Source of the DNA: Ruminiclostridium papyrosolvens DSM 2782
GTDB taxonomy: Bacteria; Bacillota; Clostridia; Acetivibrionales; DSM-1351
NCBI RefSeq assembly: GCF_029318685.1
Contig: NZ_CP119677.1
Span: 4,393,001 to 4,457,000 of the forward strand
Reading direction: 5' to 3'
DNA: 64,000 nt
The stretch's first letter is position 1; each line of letters opens with the position of its first letter. Under the pieces are notes generated by a model. That model was not told where the DNA came from and made no database searches. It saw only the letters and a program-made list of their open reading frames with translations. Shown here piece after piece: positions 46,898 to 55,994 of this stretch. The translations under genes were made by a program, and so were the position numbers.

Positions 46898-47896
46898 TTA
46901 AAATTTATATAGAAGTGCTCCCATGGTATATCCCGAACCCACCGAACACATTACTGCGTATGAACCTTCAACTATTTGGTTATTTTCCTTAGCCTCATTG
47001 AGAGCTAGAATTGGGCTGGTTGGCCCGGTATATCCATATTTATTTCCAACAAAAATCACCTTGTCCTCCCTCACATTGAGTTTGTCAATGGTGGACAAAA
47101 TATCTGCTCTTGAAAATTGTGAGAACAAGTACAAGGATACATCCTCAGGGTTTAAGTTATTGTTTTCCAATAGATTATTTATCAACTTAGTCCAATTTTC
47201 TGATAAAAAGCTGAAATCAAATTGGTTCCATTCCATCATTCTCATTTTTGCTTCAACGGAAGTGTCTGTAATCCTGGAAAATCCACAGGCAGGCAGCTTT
47301 ATAGTCCAATTGTAGCTGGAATCAGTATAGAAATTTGAATCCATAACACCACTTCTGTTTTCATCCTGAATTTTTTGAAGAACTACTGCTGCAGATGCAT
47401 CTGCCGTGGATGGGTAGACAACTATATCGTCTTCTTTTGCAAATGGGGTTATCATACAACTTGAAGCCAATAGAACATTTTTAATATTTTTGTTTTGAAT
47501 ATATGATTTTATGATGTCCAGAGCTGAAATCATGCTTATACAATTGGAATTCATATCAAAAACAATATTAGCTTTTGATTTTAGCATACTGCTAATCATT
47601 AATGCATTTGTTGGCGATACATATTCCGGGAAATCAGATGCATACACTATCATGTCCAAATCCTCGACACAAATACCTGCATCCTCAATGGCTATTTTTG
47701 ATGCCTCAAAAGCCATTGTCAACGAGTTCTCATTTCCAAATTTTTTTGCTTTAAACCTCTTTTCCCTTCCTAAGTGGTTCATTAGCGGACTTGGGTCCTG
47801 ATCCATTTTCTTAAAATGATTTACAAAATATCCATTATCAATTTCTTCTTCCGGGTGGTAAGTCCCCACTCCAATTATTTTCAGATTGTCGAACAT
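46898..47896 (-). CDS. KAS III-like (FabH-like) enzyme, copy 2, atypical active site
   Basis: About 332 residues from the ATG at 47896 (GAGGAGG upstream), which aligns with the start of copy 1. By eye about three quarters identical to copy 1. Cys of DMNSNCISM is kept; FSQFS and GYTGPTS again replace the PHQAN and GNTS motifs, so both copies share the altered active site. The conservation of these changes in two diverged copies argues for a selected, different activity and not for decay. Confidence 0.85.
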   Translation of the reverse strand: MFDNLKIIGVGTYHPEEEIDNGYFVNHFKKMDQDPSPLMNHLGREKRFKAKKFGNENSLTMAFEASKIAIEDAGICVEDLDMIVYASDFPEYVSPTNALMISSMLKSKANIVFDMNSNCISMISALDIIKSYIQNKNIKNVLLASSCMITPFAKEDDIVVYPSTADASAAVVLQKIQDENRSGVMDSNFYTDSSYNWTIKLPACGFSRITDTSVEAKMRMMEWNQFDFSFLSENWTKLINNLLENNNLNPEDVSLYLFSQFSRADILSTIDKLNVREDKVIFVGNKYGYTGPTSPILALNEAKENNQIVEGSYAVMCSVGSGYTMGALLYKF

Positions 47897-48090
47897 TAGC
47901 AAATACCTCCTCAAATAGTATATAGAGTTACAATTTAACTGGGATGTAATAATTATGCTAATCATATAGTAATAAACAATTTGTCATAAATCAATATAAA
48001 AATCTTATAAATTTCGCCACATAATACTATTAATCTTTATTAAATGATATAATTTTACGAAAAATATTGTATATTTTTGTAATGTTTGTG

Positions 48091-48121
48091 TTGTATTACT
48101 AAAGTTGAAAGGATATAATAT
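48091..48121 (+). promoter_or_regulatory. Promoter of transducer copy 2
   Basis: TTGTAT (48091-48096), 17 nt, TATAAT (48114-48119), with the block AAAGGATATAATAT (48108-48121) shared with copy 1, while flanking sequence has diverged. Confidence 0.6.
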
Positions 48122-48237
48122 GAATTGTAAATTTTATATTTTTTTTAAAAATGTTGGATTTACATTTCTTAAAATTCCACTCTTCTTGTACAACTTCATA
48201 GTTATTTTATTTTTTTTATTCTAGGGGGTAAGTGCTA

Positions 48238-49725
48238 ATGAATATGTTCAGTCATTTGGTCGAAGAACAGCTTTATCAAAAAAATAAGATTGTGTTACTT
48301 TGCTTACTTGCTTCAATTTCTTTACGAGTTGCAGTTGATTCCATTTTTAAGATGCCATTAAAGGGTATTCTCCTTCTGGCATTAATCGGGTATCCTTTGT
48401 GCATCATAGGCGGTTTTCTTACATTTAAAAAAATACTCCCCAAAACCACCATGTATTACTTTACCTGTACTATGGGAACTATCAGTTTTATTATGATAAC
48501 CTGTAATCCAAGTCTCACAACATACCTCACCGTTTTCCTTGCTATAGTTATTGTCAGCATTTACAGTGATATCAGACCTGTTCTCGTTTGTTCATCTATA
48601 GGTTGTTTCCTCACAACTTACTCATATTTCAATTTTAAAGCAGAGATTTTTAAAGATAATACAATTATTGATTTGGTATTTTTCAATATGTACATATTTG
48701 TATCTGCTTTTGTATTGTTTTTCTTGAGTTATTTAACAAAGAAGCTGTATGTAAAGCTGGAAGATACGGCTATAAATGCAATATCCTCCAAAGAAAAAGT
48801 GGAAAATCTATATAAAGAGATAAAAGTAACAAGCCAAAGTCTTTCAACAATAAGTTCTGACATAAAAGTGAGCATAATTTCTACAAAAGAAATCGCAGAA
48901 GAACTTGGAAAGGCATTTAATATTGTAGCAGAGGAAGCTGAAAAGGAAGTAGAAAGTATCCATAAAATAAAAGATTTGTTCCAGTCGGGTAAATCGAAGA
49001 TGGAGTTATCAATAGAAGCATCAAATGCAATGAATTCAGCTGTAGAAAGTGCAGTATTAAATATCGGGACAGGAAGCGATTGTGTAGATAATTTATCCGA
49101 AGAGATGATAGACGCCTTCAATACAATCAATTTAGTTGAAAAATTGGCTACTGACTTGATTGGTAAAAATAAAATGATACATAATATTTTATCCTCAGTT
49201 AACAATATCTCTACTCAAACCAACCTATTATCGCTGAATGCTTCAATAGAAGCCGCAAGAGCAGGTGAAGCCGGTAAGGGCTTCTCCGTTGTAGCTGAAG
49301 AAGTAAGAAAACTGGCTGAAGAGTCAAATAATCTTACTCATCAGATAGAATCCATACTAAAGGAAATGGAAAAAAACGCACTGGATGTGACCAAAGAGAT
49401 TATAAAAGAGAAGAAATACATAAATAACAGTAAGTCCGTAACCGAAAAAACCAGGGACATCTTTAATCAAATAAAGGGTGAAATTCACACTATAGAAATA
49501 AAAAACAATCATATTAAGGATACTTCTTACGATTTGTATAAATCCTTTGAACTTACCGATGATGAGGTACTTCTAATCAGTAATAACACCGAAAAGAACG
49601 CCGCCACTGCGGAAGAGGTAACAGCAAGCGTTAACGAACAAAATAACAGAATGGATGTAATTGAAGAAACCTATTTGAAGCTGGATAAGCTTATTGAAGA
49701 ACTTAACAGCTATAAGGGCTTGTAA
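48238..49725 (+). CDS. Six-TM methyl-accepting transducer, copy 2
   Basis: About 495 residues from the ATG at 48238, matching copy 1 (GGGGGT upstream; a GTG 6 nt earlier is less likely). Same layout: membrane part to about 170, no external domain, no HAMP, signalling tip [27 protein letters not shown] (split near 324-350). The membrane half is strongly conserved between copies and the region after it (about 175-300) is more diverged. Same divergent pairing with a KAS III-like gene. Confidence 0.88.
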   Translation: MNMFSHLVEEQLYQKNKIVLLCLLASISLRVAVDSIFKMPLKGILLLALIGYPLCIIGGFLTFKKILPKTTMYYFTCTMGTISFIMITCNPSLTTYLTVFLAIVIVSIYSDIRPVLVCSSIGCFLTTYSYFNFKAEIFKDNTIIDLVFFNMYIFVSAFVLFFLSYLTKKLYVKLEDTAINAISSKEKVENLYKEIKVTSQSLSTISSDIKVSIISTKEIAEELGKAFNIVAEEAEKEVESIHKIKDLFQSGKSKMELSIEASNAMNSAVESAVLNIGTGSDCVDNLSEEMIDAFNTINLVEKLATDLIGKNKMIHNILSSVNNISTQTNLLSLNASIEAARAGEAGKGFSVVAEEVRKLAEESNNLTHQIESILKEMEKNALDVTKEIIKEKKYINNSKSVTEKTRDIFNQIKGEIHTIEIKNNHIKDTSYDLYKSFELTDDEVLLISNNTEKNAATAEEVTASVNEQNNRMDVIEETYLKLDKLIEELNSYKGL

Positions 49726-49743
49726 ATTAGATTCAAGTCAAAT

Positions 49744-50051
49744 AAAATGGGGTTGTAGCAAAATTATTTTTATCTTTCTTAACCTGTATAAATTATATCA
49801 ATGGAAGCTTGGTTAAAGATATTTGCAGATGTTTATGGTTGAACATGGATGTTTTACCGGAAAACCTACACGATGTAGGTTTTAGCGAAACAATGAATCA
49901 TGGACGATGAATGTGAGCGACGGTAAAATATCCTATGATGAGCCGATAGAAACTCTTGCAAATATCTTGGAAGCAATCATTGATATAATTTTATACGGGA
50001 GTAACAGTGTTAAAACAGAAAAACGTTCTTGTTTTGCAACATCCCCATTTT
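49744..50051. repeat. 308-bp nested inverted repeats: structured RNA or MITE
   Basis: Outer arms 49744-49763 and 50032-50051 match at 18 of 20 positions. Inside are nested arms AATTATATCAATG (49791-49803 with 49978-49990), AAGATATTTGCAGA (49816-49829 with 49954-49968, imperfect), GGATGTTTTACCG (49847-49859 with 49921-49933, one mismatch) and a perfect 10-bp hairpin AAAACCTACA-CGA-TGTAGGTTTT (49861-49883). No coding frame is seen. The outer arms resemble the terminator behind copy 1 (46840-46884), suggesting insertion of about 250 bp into the copy-2 terminator. Confidence 0.75.
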
Positions 50052-50062
50052 GTTAATATATT

Positions 50063-50851
50063 TTAGTCAGAGCTTCCGGCACTGCCCTGCTTCTTCTGAA
50101 TATCGTTAGCGCCTTTCTTATAATAGCTGTCTATTCCCGTTTTTATTGCAACTGCCAGCTTATTCTGATAATCCTCAGTAGCGAGCCTTTTTTCCTCGTC
50201 TGCATTTGAAAGGAAACCACATTCAACAACAACTGTAGTTGTTTTCAGGTTTTTGAGAATTATTATAGGGTCCTTTTTTACAAGAGCAACCCTGTCATTG
50301 GCGTTATCTACGTTAAGCCTGATTGCATTTTGAATCTCATCTGCCAACTTTTTGCTTGTATCGGATTTTGGAGGAAAGAAAACCTGAGCGCCATGGTACT
50401 GCGCCTGAGGGAATTTATTAAGGTGAACACTTACTGCTAAATCAGCACCGGAATCATCCATTATTCCTTTTCTTCTCGTTAAGTCCTCTCTTCTTTTCTG
50501 GATAATGTTATTGCTATCAGTAGTATAAATAAGACGGTCTGAATCCCTTGTGAGGATAACCTTGTAATTGTCCTTTTCCAGCATGCTCTTTAACAGCATA
50601 ACTATATTAAGGTTTATGTCCTTTTCCTTTAGTCCGGAATAATCGCTTACTGCCCCCGGGTCCTCTCCTCCATGGCCTGCATCCAAAATAACGGTTCTTA
50701 CGGCAGGTGCACCTTCTCCGGGAGCCTGATTTCCGTCTGCTGTTACGGGTTTTGAGTAATTAACTGTCAATCCGATGCTTAATACTGTTATGGACATAAG
50801 TAATAATAGAACAACAAATAATATATTCTTTTTGCTTATTAATACAATCAT
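50063..50851 (-). CDS. cwlD: N-acetylmuramoyl-L-alanine amidase, CwlD type
   Basis: About 262 residues from the ATG at 50851 (AAGGAAGG upstream). One N-terminal membrane anchor or signal, then an Amidase_3 domain with VILDAGHGGEDPG (zinc His, Glu), SVHLNKF and VVECGFLSN (catalytic Glu). CwlD works in spore cortex formation, removing peptides ahead of muramic delta-lactam synthesis. Length and the single-domain layout suit CwlD. Confidence 0.87.
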   Translation of the reverse strand: MIVLISKKNILFVVLLLLMSITVLSIGLTVNYSKPVTADGNQAPGEGAPAVRTVILDAGHGGEDPGAVSDYSGLKEKDINLNIVMLLKSMLEKDNYKVILTRDSDRLIYTTDSNNIIQKRREDLTRRKGIMDDSGADLAVSVHLNKFPQAQYHGAQVFFPPKSDTSKKLADEIQNAIRLNVDNANDRVALVKKDPIIILKNLKTTTVVVECGFLSNADEEKRLATEDYQNKLAVAIKTGIDSYYKKGANDIQKKQGSAGSSD

Positions 50852-50945
50852 GGGTATCCTTCCTTCAATCATTTTTGAGTATCTTATTACTATGGATATT
50901 CAGCTTAGTCCCACTTATGCATAAAAGCAAAACAAATTGTCCCAA

Positions 50946-50978
50946 CATAAAAAAACAGGAGCACTCGCCCCTGTTTTA
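50946..50978 (-). terminator. Terminator behind the HEAT-like gene
   Basis: ACAGG/CCTGT stem with GC-rich inner part and a T-run on the minus strand, 15 bp behind the stop at 50993. Confidence 0.75.
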
Positions 50979-50992
50979 TCTGAATCTATTTT

Positions 50993-51856
50993 TTATTTAG
51001 TGTAAACCAAATCTTCTATCTCTCCGCCCAGCTTTTTAATTATTGCTCTCATCTGATTAAAGGTAGCAGCATCAAGCTCATGGATATTTTTAAGAACATA
51101 TCCTCTCAGTAGAGGAATTGCCCTGCCATCCCCGTAATCACCAAGTATTTCTACCATAAGAGTAAGGTTTGAAACTGTACGGAAGGCATTTTTCATGAAA
51201 AAGAATATCTCGTCGGCTCTGTACTTGTTTTCATTGCAAATTTCAGCAACACATACCAGAAAATGCTCCTTTTCCATCTGATTTTGTACAGCATCAAAGG
51301 CCTTTAGCACGTCGTCCAGAATGCTTACACCATATGCAACAATTGCAGCACAAATTGCTTCTGAAATCATTTCATCCTGTGCGTTTTCAATTAATAAATC
51401 AATTAGCTTTTGCTTGTATTCTTCCTCTTGTAGGCAACCTATGGCATACACTGCTTGAGAAACAGCAGGGTAAATATCATCTAGGTTGTTCTGTTTAGCC
51501 GAAAGTGATTTATTAGCATAATCAAATAACATATCAGAAGCAGTTTTTCCGCCATAATATTTAAACCTGTCAATTAATATATCAGGAACTCCAACATCCG
51601 AAGTACTTGCAATGCTCAAGAAAAATTCTAACAAATCCTCCAGTGAAGAAAGTGAATTGATAAATTCCAACGGTGTCATTCCATTCAGTTCCTGCAAGCC
51701 TGTTGCAAGCCATTTTCCTTCTATATCTGCAATTAAGGCCTCTTCATCAATTTTTATTTCGCTGTTTTCAGCAACAGCTCTTTCTTCAAGGTATTGATTA
51801 AAGCCCTCTTCTATTGCACTGTTGTAGCTATTTGAAATAATCAAATTTTTGTCCAT
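50993..51856 (-). CDS. HEAT-repeat-like helical protein, unknown role
   Basis: A 287-residue soluble, acidic, all-helical protein. From about residue 110 on, helix pairs repeat (YPAVSQAVYAIGCLQEEEYKQ, ISEAICAAIVAYGVSILDDV, AIPLLRGYVLKNIHELDAAT), compatible with HEAT-like repeats and protein binding. It starts one base behind the stop of the upstream membrane protein gene, so the two are an operon. I do not know the family. Confidence 0.6.
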   Translation of the reverse strand: MDKNLIISNSYNSAIEEGFNQYLEERAVAENSEIKIDEEALIADIEGKWLATGLQELNGMTPLEFINSLSSLEDLLEFFLSIASTSDVGVPDILIDRFKYYGGKTASDMLFDYANKSLSAKQNNLDDIYPAVSQAVYAIGCLQEEEYKQKLIDLLIENAQDEMISEAICAAIVAYGVSILDDVLKAFDAVQNQMEKEHFLVCVAEICNENKYRADEIFFFMKNAFRTVSNLTLMVEILGDYGDGRAIPLLRGYVLKNIHELDAATFNQMRAIIKKLGGEIEDLVYTK

Positions 51857-52393
51857 TTAAAAAAACCTTCTATTCCTTCTTGGTTTTTGCTTCCTTGGCT
51901 GTAACCCAAAGAGCTTTCTGGTGTATTCAGTAATATCAAACTTCTTGCAGCCTGCAAAATAACCTAAAAACGAAATCAATATAACTGTAAACCATGCCAC
52001 TGCATAACCTGCTACAGAATAATTCATGGATTTTTCAATAAACAGCATTGGTGCGGCCAGACCCTTTATAAGGTTAAGCTTCAGCACCGGAAAATCAACT
52101 CCCTTAATTGATAAATCAAGAAATGATATTACTACTTGAATTACTGCAAAGGGTATTACAGCAAGAATTCCGTATATTGCTCCGTCATAATACTTTACAG
52201 AACCATACCGACGCTTGTCCACTCCTGTTAAGTGATGGAGTTCCGCATAAGTAAAGGCAAGCATTATTACGAATACAAAAACCGAAAACAAGCTCAGTCT
52301 CTTATAAAACCCCAGAAAAAATATGTAGAAAATAATCATGGTGAGTAAATAAGATTTTAACACTGCCCAGCTTCCGTATAAATACTTTTTCAT
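51857..52393 (-). CDS. Four-TM membrane protein, unknown
   Basis: A 178-residue protein with about four membrane segments (15-50, 75-95, 105-125, 135-155) and a very basic tail (LQPRKQKPRRNRRFF). Aromatic and Lys-rich loops follow the positive-inside pattern. Its stop abuts the next start. No family recognised. GGAG-type site precedes the ATG (AAAGGAG). Confidence 0.6.
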   Translation of the reverse strand: MKKYLYGSWAVLKSYLLTMIIFYIFFLGFYKRLSLFSVFVFVIMLAFTYAELHHLTGVDKRRYGSVKYYDGAIYGILAVIPFAVIQVVISFLDLSIKGVDFPVLKLNLIKGLAAPMLFIEKSMNYSVAGYAVAWFTVILISFLGYFAGCKKFDITEYTRKLFGLQPRKQKPRRNRRFF

Positions 52394-52469
52394 AATTCTC
52401 CTTTCAAAACCACAAATAAGTAAGCTTCAATATTATATCATTATGACAAAACAATGTAACTATTTCAAG

Positions 52470-54233
52470 CTAAAAATCACATTCAATCAGGCCTTTTTTT
52501 ATTGTTTGAAGCTTAGTATAGTTTGTCAATTTATTGCCTTTAAGATACAGAATATTTAAATTTTTCAGCTTTGTAAGGGGTGAATAATCAGTAATGGCAT
52601 TCTCCCTGATATAAAGCTCAGTAAGATTAGTCATACCTGCTAAAGCACTTATATTAGAAACCTTATTGCTGTTTATCGAAATGACTTCCAGTTTTGTCAG
52701 CCCTTTCAGCGGTGAAATATCTTTAATGCTGTTTTTATACAAATATAGAACTCTAAGATTTTTTAATGAAGCCAAAGAAGACACACTAGTAAGCTGTGTA
52801 TTGCTTAAATCCAGATATTCCAGATTAAAAAGCTGCTTTAAATCGTTTAAGCTCTTGTACCCTGCGGGAATTTTCAGTCTGTACACTTTGGCCAAATCTG
52901 ACCTGTACACCGTACCGGAAGGTTTGGATATTTTTGCTCTTACTGCTTTTTCAACTACTTTATCAGTAAAGGTTGCTTTTATCTGTGACACCGGTACTGT
53001 TTTGTAAAGGGACTTAATAATTGCATCCCATACGTCAAGGCCGTAACCCTTTGCAGTACTGCTGGTATAATCAGGGACATTCGAAAGACTCCACAGGGAT
53101 ATTCCTCCTATGCCATACTGTTTTGACATATCAATCTTGACTGCTACACTTCTGCTGTTTTCGTAAAGACAAATGTTTTGCGTATTATTGCTTGTATTGA
53201 AATATTGCATAAAAGAACTTTCAAGTTCATAGTTGTAGCCGTATGTAATAGACTTACCGTTACCGTCCTTATTAATAATTCTGTCATACAGCATTTTATA
53301 CGTTGGAGGAGGCAGAACTTCCAAGCTCACAGCCTTTTTGCCTATACTTTTCCATGTAGAACCTTTAGGAACCTGAAACCTCCATTGCGCAGCATCAAAG
53401 CTTATCTGAAGCATTATCTTTTTCAAATTACTCTTACTGACGTATTTTTTTACGTCCTCCATTACACGCTGAATTTGCTTTATAGGTGCAAGACTGTCTA
53501 TAGGATTCAGACTGTCATAGCCGGTATACTGCATCACCTGTTCTTTTGTTAGCTTTGTCAAAGGCTCATAGTCATGGGCCATTATTATCATTTTGTCAGC
53601 TACCTGAGAAATTGTAGAATAATCGTATCCCGAGTAATAAAGTAAAGGATTAACTGCAACATACAATTTTTTATTTATTTTTGTGAGACTTAATTTAAGT
53701 TCTTTAAGAAACTGGTTAAAGAAACCGCTCATTTTCTGCCCGTTTAGTCCTTCGATATCAATAACAACTCCGTCAAAGAAAATATTACTCCCCTTTGATA
53801 TATCACTTTTCATCAAGTCGGTTATTGCTTGAATAGCTTTATCCCTCTGCTCTTTGTAAGGAAGAATTTTTTCAGCATTTGCACTGTCAGAGAAGATTCC
53901 CATTTGAATTGACTTGTTCTTACTTTTTGCGTATTTAAGGACCTCTATATAATCATCGGGATAATAAAAATCAGTATTCCCATTTTTTCCGTATGTAGTA
54001 TTTATACCTCCTGTCAGGTCACCGTAAAATCTACCCCACAAAAAGCTGACAGAGTCAAGGGAATCTATATATTTTTTTATACTATCGGAAAACGTTGCTC
54101 TCGAAGGATAAAAAGCATGCAAATCCAGCTCTTTTACTTCTGCTGCCTGTGCTATAGGTTCTACCGGGAAAACAAAGCCAAAAGCCATTGCCAGTATAAG
54201 CATAACACAGATAAGTGTTCTACACATCTTCAT
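52470..54233 (-). CDS. Secreted GH18-like glycosidase with leucine-rich repeats
   Basis: A 587-residue protein with a signal peptide (1-31, ending AQAAE). Residues 35-400 are a GH18-type barrel with FFDGVVIDIEG (154-161), which keeps the DxxDxE acid, and IQMGIFSD, YVAVNPLLYYS and MIIMAHDYEP as barrel strands. Such spore/wall GH18 proteins (YaaH-like) act on peptidoglycan or chitin-like glycans. Residues about 450-585 are leucine-rich repeats (LEYLDLSNTQLTSVSSLASL, NLTELYIRENAITDYSPLTK) for protein binding, internalin-like. This pairing is uncommon. AGGAGTT precedes the ATG. Confidence 0.85.
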   Translation of the reverse strand: MKMCRTLICVMLILAMAFGFVFPVEPIAQAAEVKELDLHAFYPSRATFSDSIKKYIDSLDSVSFLWGRFYGDLTGGINTTYGKNGNTDFYYPDDYIEVLKYAKSKNKSIQMGIFSDSANAEKILPYKEQRDKAIQAITDLMKSDISKGSNIFFDGVVIDIEGLNGQKMSGFFNQFLKELKLSLTKINKKLYVAVNPLLYYSGYDYSTISQVADKMIIMAHDYEPLTKLTKEQVMQYTGYDSLNPIDSLAPIKQIQRVMEDVKKYVSKSNLKKIMLQISFDAAQWRFQVPKGSTWKSIGKKAVSLEVLPPPTYKMLYDRIINKDGNGKSITYGYNYELESSFMQYFNTSNNTQNICLYENSRSVAVKIDMSKQYGIGGISLWSLSNVPDYTSSTAKGYGLDVWDAIIKSLYKTVPVSQIKATFTDKVVEKAVRAKISKPSGTVYRSDLAKVYRLKIPAGYKSLNDLKQLFNLEYLDLSNTQLTSVSSLASLKNLRVLYLYKNSIKDISPLKGLTKLEVISINSNKVSNISALAGMTNLTELYIRENAITDYSPLTKLKNLNILYLKGNKLTNYTKLQTIKKGLIECDF

Positions 54234-54391
54234 ATTTTTACAACTCCTACTTCTTTTAGTTATATATTGATTTTACCACATCGAGCTTAGTCCATATGTT
54301 AAAAATTAGTTACATAGCAAAGAACAAATACATACCTGTTATCATACAATACACTATGCAATCAAAAGCCGTTTATAAAGGAGTGTTTGCA

Positions 54392-54724
54392 ATGAATATA
54401 GGTGATAAGGCAAAAGAGTTTACAAATGCAGTAATGGGTACAAAGGAATACTCAGAGCTTAAACAGGCTAAAACCGTTATTGATAAAAACAAGGATTTAC
54501 GTTCTAAAATTGAGGATTTCAAGAAAAAAGAGGATGCCTTATACAAAGGTAAGCTTTCCTCCGGTGAAGCTCAGAAAAGAGCAACAGAATTAAACAAAAG
54601 CTTTGAAAGTCTGAATAGTATCCCTGAGGTCAGCAGGTTTGTTAATGCAGAAAAAGCTTTTAATGATATGCTTCAAAAAGTTTATAGACAAGTTAACTCT
54701 GCCCTTGAAGCATCTTTAAAATAA
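54392..54724 (+). CDS. YlbF/YmcA-family regulator
   Basis: About 110 residues from the ATG at 54392 with AAAGGAG upstream; the longer open frame lacks a site. All-helical, with KEYSELKQAKTVIDKNKDLR and EVSRFVNAEKAFNDMLQKVY, typical of YlbF-like proteins, which in Bacillus form the Y-complex that affects RNase Y and development. Confidence 0.8.
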   Translation: MNIGDKAKEFTNAVMGTKEYSELKQAKTVIDKNKDLRSKIEDFKKKEDALYKGKLSSGEAQKRATELNKSFESLNSIPEVSRFVNAEKAFNDMLQKVYRQVNSALEASLK

Positions 54725-54750
54725 TTTACTTATTTTTTTATTTATATCGC

Positions 54751-54784
54751 TAAAAAGCCGGATTTTATTCTCCGGCCTTTTTAG
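54751..54784. terminator. Convergent terminator
   Basis: AAAAAGCCGGA and TCCGGCCTTTTT arms around TTTTATTC; between the YlbF-like gene and the coat-like gene. Confidence 0.85.
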
Positions 54785-54794
54785 CTTTAATTAT

Positions 54795-55208
54795 TTATAC
54801 TGCATTATGAACAAAAGAAACTATTGATGCTACCGGTATATCAGTAACCGAGCCTACTGTGTAGACAGGCATTGAATCCCAACCGCCTGCCGATGCGGCT
54901 CCGTTTATACTTGCCGGTAAAACAGGTCCGGCGCCATAGCCTCCGGATGAACCACATCCGCCGCCCATAACTGCTCCACCGCCGCAACCATACCCCGGAT
55001 TAAATCCGGTACATGCATTACCTAAAGAACATCCCGGTGGAGGGCCTATTCTAGTTATCAATCTAACAAATACAGAGTTTACAGCTAACAATACTCCGGT
55101 AAAACCAGAGCCGGATTGACCACCGCTGCTTGTAAAAATAGTTACGGTCTGACCTATATGACTTGCAAGCAGTGCGTCCCAATTAGCATATCCACATCCT
55201 TCTCCCAT
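54795..55208 (-). CDS. Gly-rich coat-like protein, paralogue A
   Basis: About 137 residues from the ATG at 55208 (AAAGGAG upstream). The N-terminal domain (ANWDALLASHIGQTVTIFTS, then GSGFTGVLLAVNSVFVRLIT) looks like a small beta-barrel resembling DUF2642-type coat proteins. It is followed by RIGPPPGCSLGNAC, a Gly/Cys-rich stretch (CGGGAVMGGGCGSSGG) and a conserved end SMPVYTVGSVTDIPVASIVSF. Repeated Cys suggest cross-linking on a spore or cell surface (inference). Confidence 0.65.
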   Translation of the reverse strand: MGEGCGYANWDALLASHIGQTVTIFTSSGGQSGSGFTGVLLAVNSVFVRLITRIGPPPGCSLGNACTGFNPGYGCGGGAVMGGGCGSSGGYGAGPVLPASINGAASAGGWDSMPVYTVGSVTDIPVASIVSFVHNAV

Positions 55209-55324
55209 TTGAATAACTCCTTTCAAAATACATTTATCGAGTAACAACTCTTAGTTCATATTATGTCGACACTATACATAATGTTACTTTTATATAAACT
55301 TAAACCTTAAAAGCTTTAAAAATA

Positions 55325-55352
55325 CAGAGACTGGCAAATAACCAGTCTCCTA
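55325..55352 (-). terminator. Hairpin behind paralogue B
   Basis: GAGACTGG and CCAGTCTC arms with a 7-nt loop, then T-rich sequence on the minus strand. Confidence 0.65.
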
Positions 55353-55385
55353 AGGCATTTAAAGCTATTCATTTTATTCCATTTC

Positions 55386-55835
55386 TTAAACTGCATTATG
55401 GACAAAGGAAACTATTGATTGTACAGGTATATCTGTTACTGAACCCACAGTATATACCGGAATTGAATCCCAGCCTCCCGCAGTTACAGCGCCGTTTACA
55501 CTTCCGGGAACTATAGGGCCTGACATTCCGGCACCATATCCGCCACAGCCTGAACCGCTGAAACCTCCTCCGTAGCCATCTCCTACTGAAAAGTTCGAGC
55601 ATGAATTTCCAAGAGAGCATCCCGGGGGTGGGCCTATTCTGGTTAGAAGTCTTACATATACACAATTAACAGTCATCAGTACACCTGTGAAACCTGAGCC
55701 TGACTCGCCACCGCTGCTTGTAAAAATGGTTACTGTCTGACCTATATATTTTGCCAGCAAAGCTTCCCAGTTCATTACGGGCGCACACGCTGCTGCCTTT
55801 GTCACTCCACGTTCAAATTCAAATTCTTCTGACAT
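55386..55835 (-). CDS. Gly-rich coat-like protein, paralogue B
   Basis: A 149-residue paralogue of its neighbours: NWEALLAKYIGQTVTIFTSS, RIGPPPGCSLGNSC, Gly/Cys-rich middle, and SIPVYTVGSVTDIPVQSIVSF at the end. An extra N-terminal segment (EEFEFERGVTKAAAC) is present. TAAGGAGG precedes the ATG. Own terminator, so probably own promoter. Confidence 0.65.
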   Translation of the reverse strand: MSEEFEFERGVTKAAACAPVMNWEALLAKYIGQTVTIFTSSGGESGSGFTGVLMTVNCVYVRLLTRIGPPPGCSLGNSCSNFSVGDGYGGGFSGSGCGGYGAGMSGPIVPGSVNGAVTAGGWDSIPVYTVGSVTDIPVQSIVSFVHNAV

Positions 55836-55914
55836 TCCACTTCCTCCTTAAATACTTAAATCTAATTCATCTTATGTGAACTTAAGAGCAAATGTGACTG
55901 AATTGAAATTAAAA

Positions 55915-55955
55915 ACACCAGCCTGACGCTTCCGTCAGGTTGGTGTTTTTTCCCA
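55915..55955. terminator. Terminator behind paralogue C
   Basis: CACCAGCCTGACG and CGTCAGGTTGGTG arms with a CTTC loop and T-runs on both strands. Confidence 0.85.
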
Positions 55956-55994
55956 CTATCTCAGGCTCAATAACTATAGTTATTGCAACCGTAA

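Noticed and set aside
49931-49960. Possible hammerhead-like core (ATGATGAG...GAAA) in the nested repeat element
   Set aside because: The conserved CUGAUGA core is not matched and the flanking stems do not form the three-way junction; the bases belong to the nested helices.
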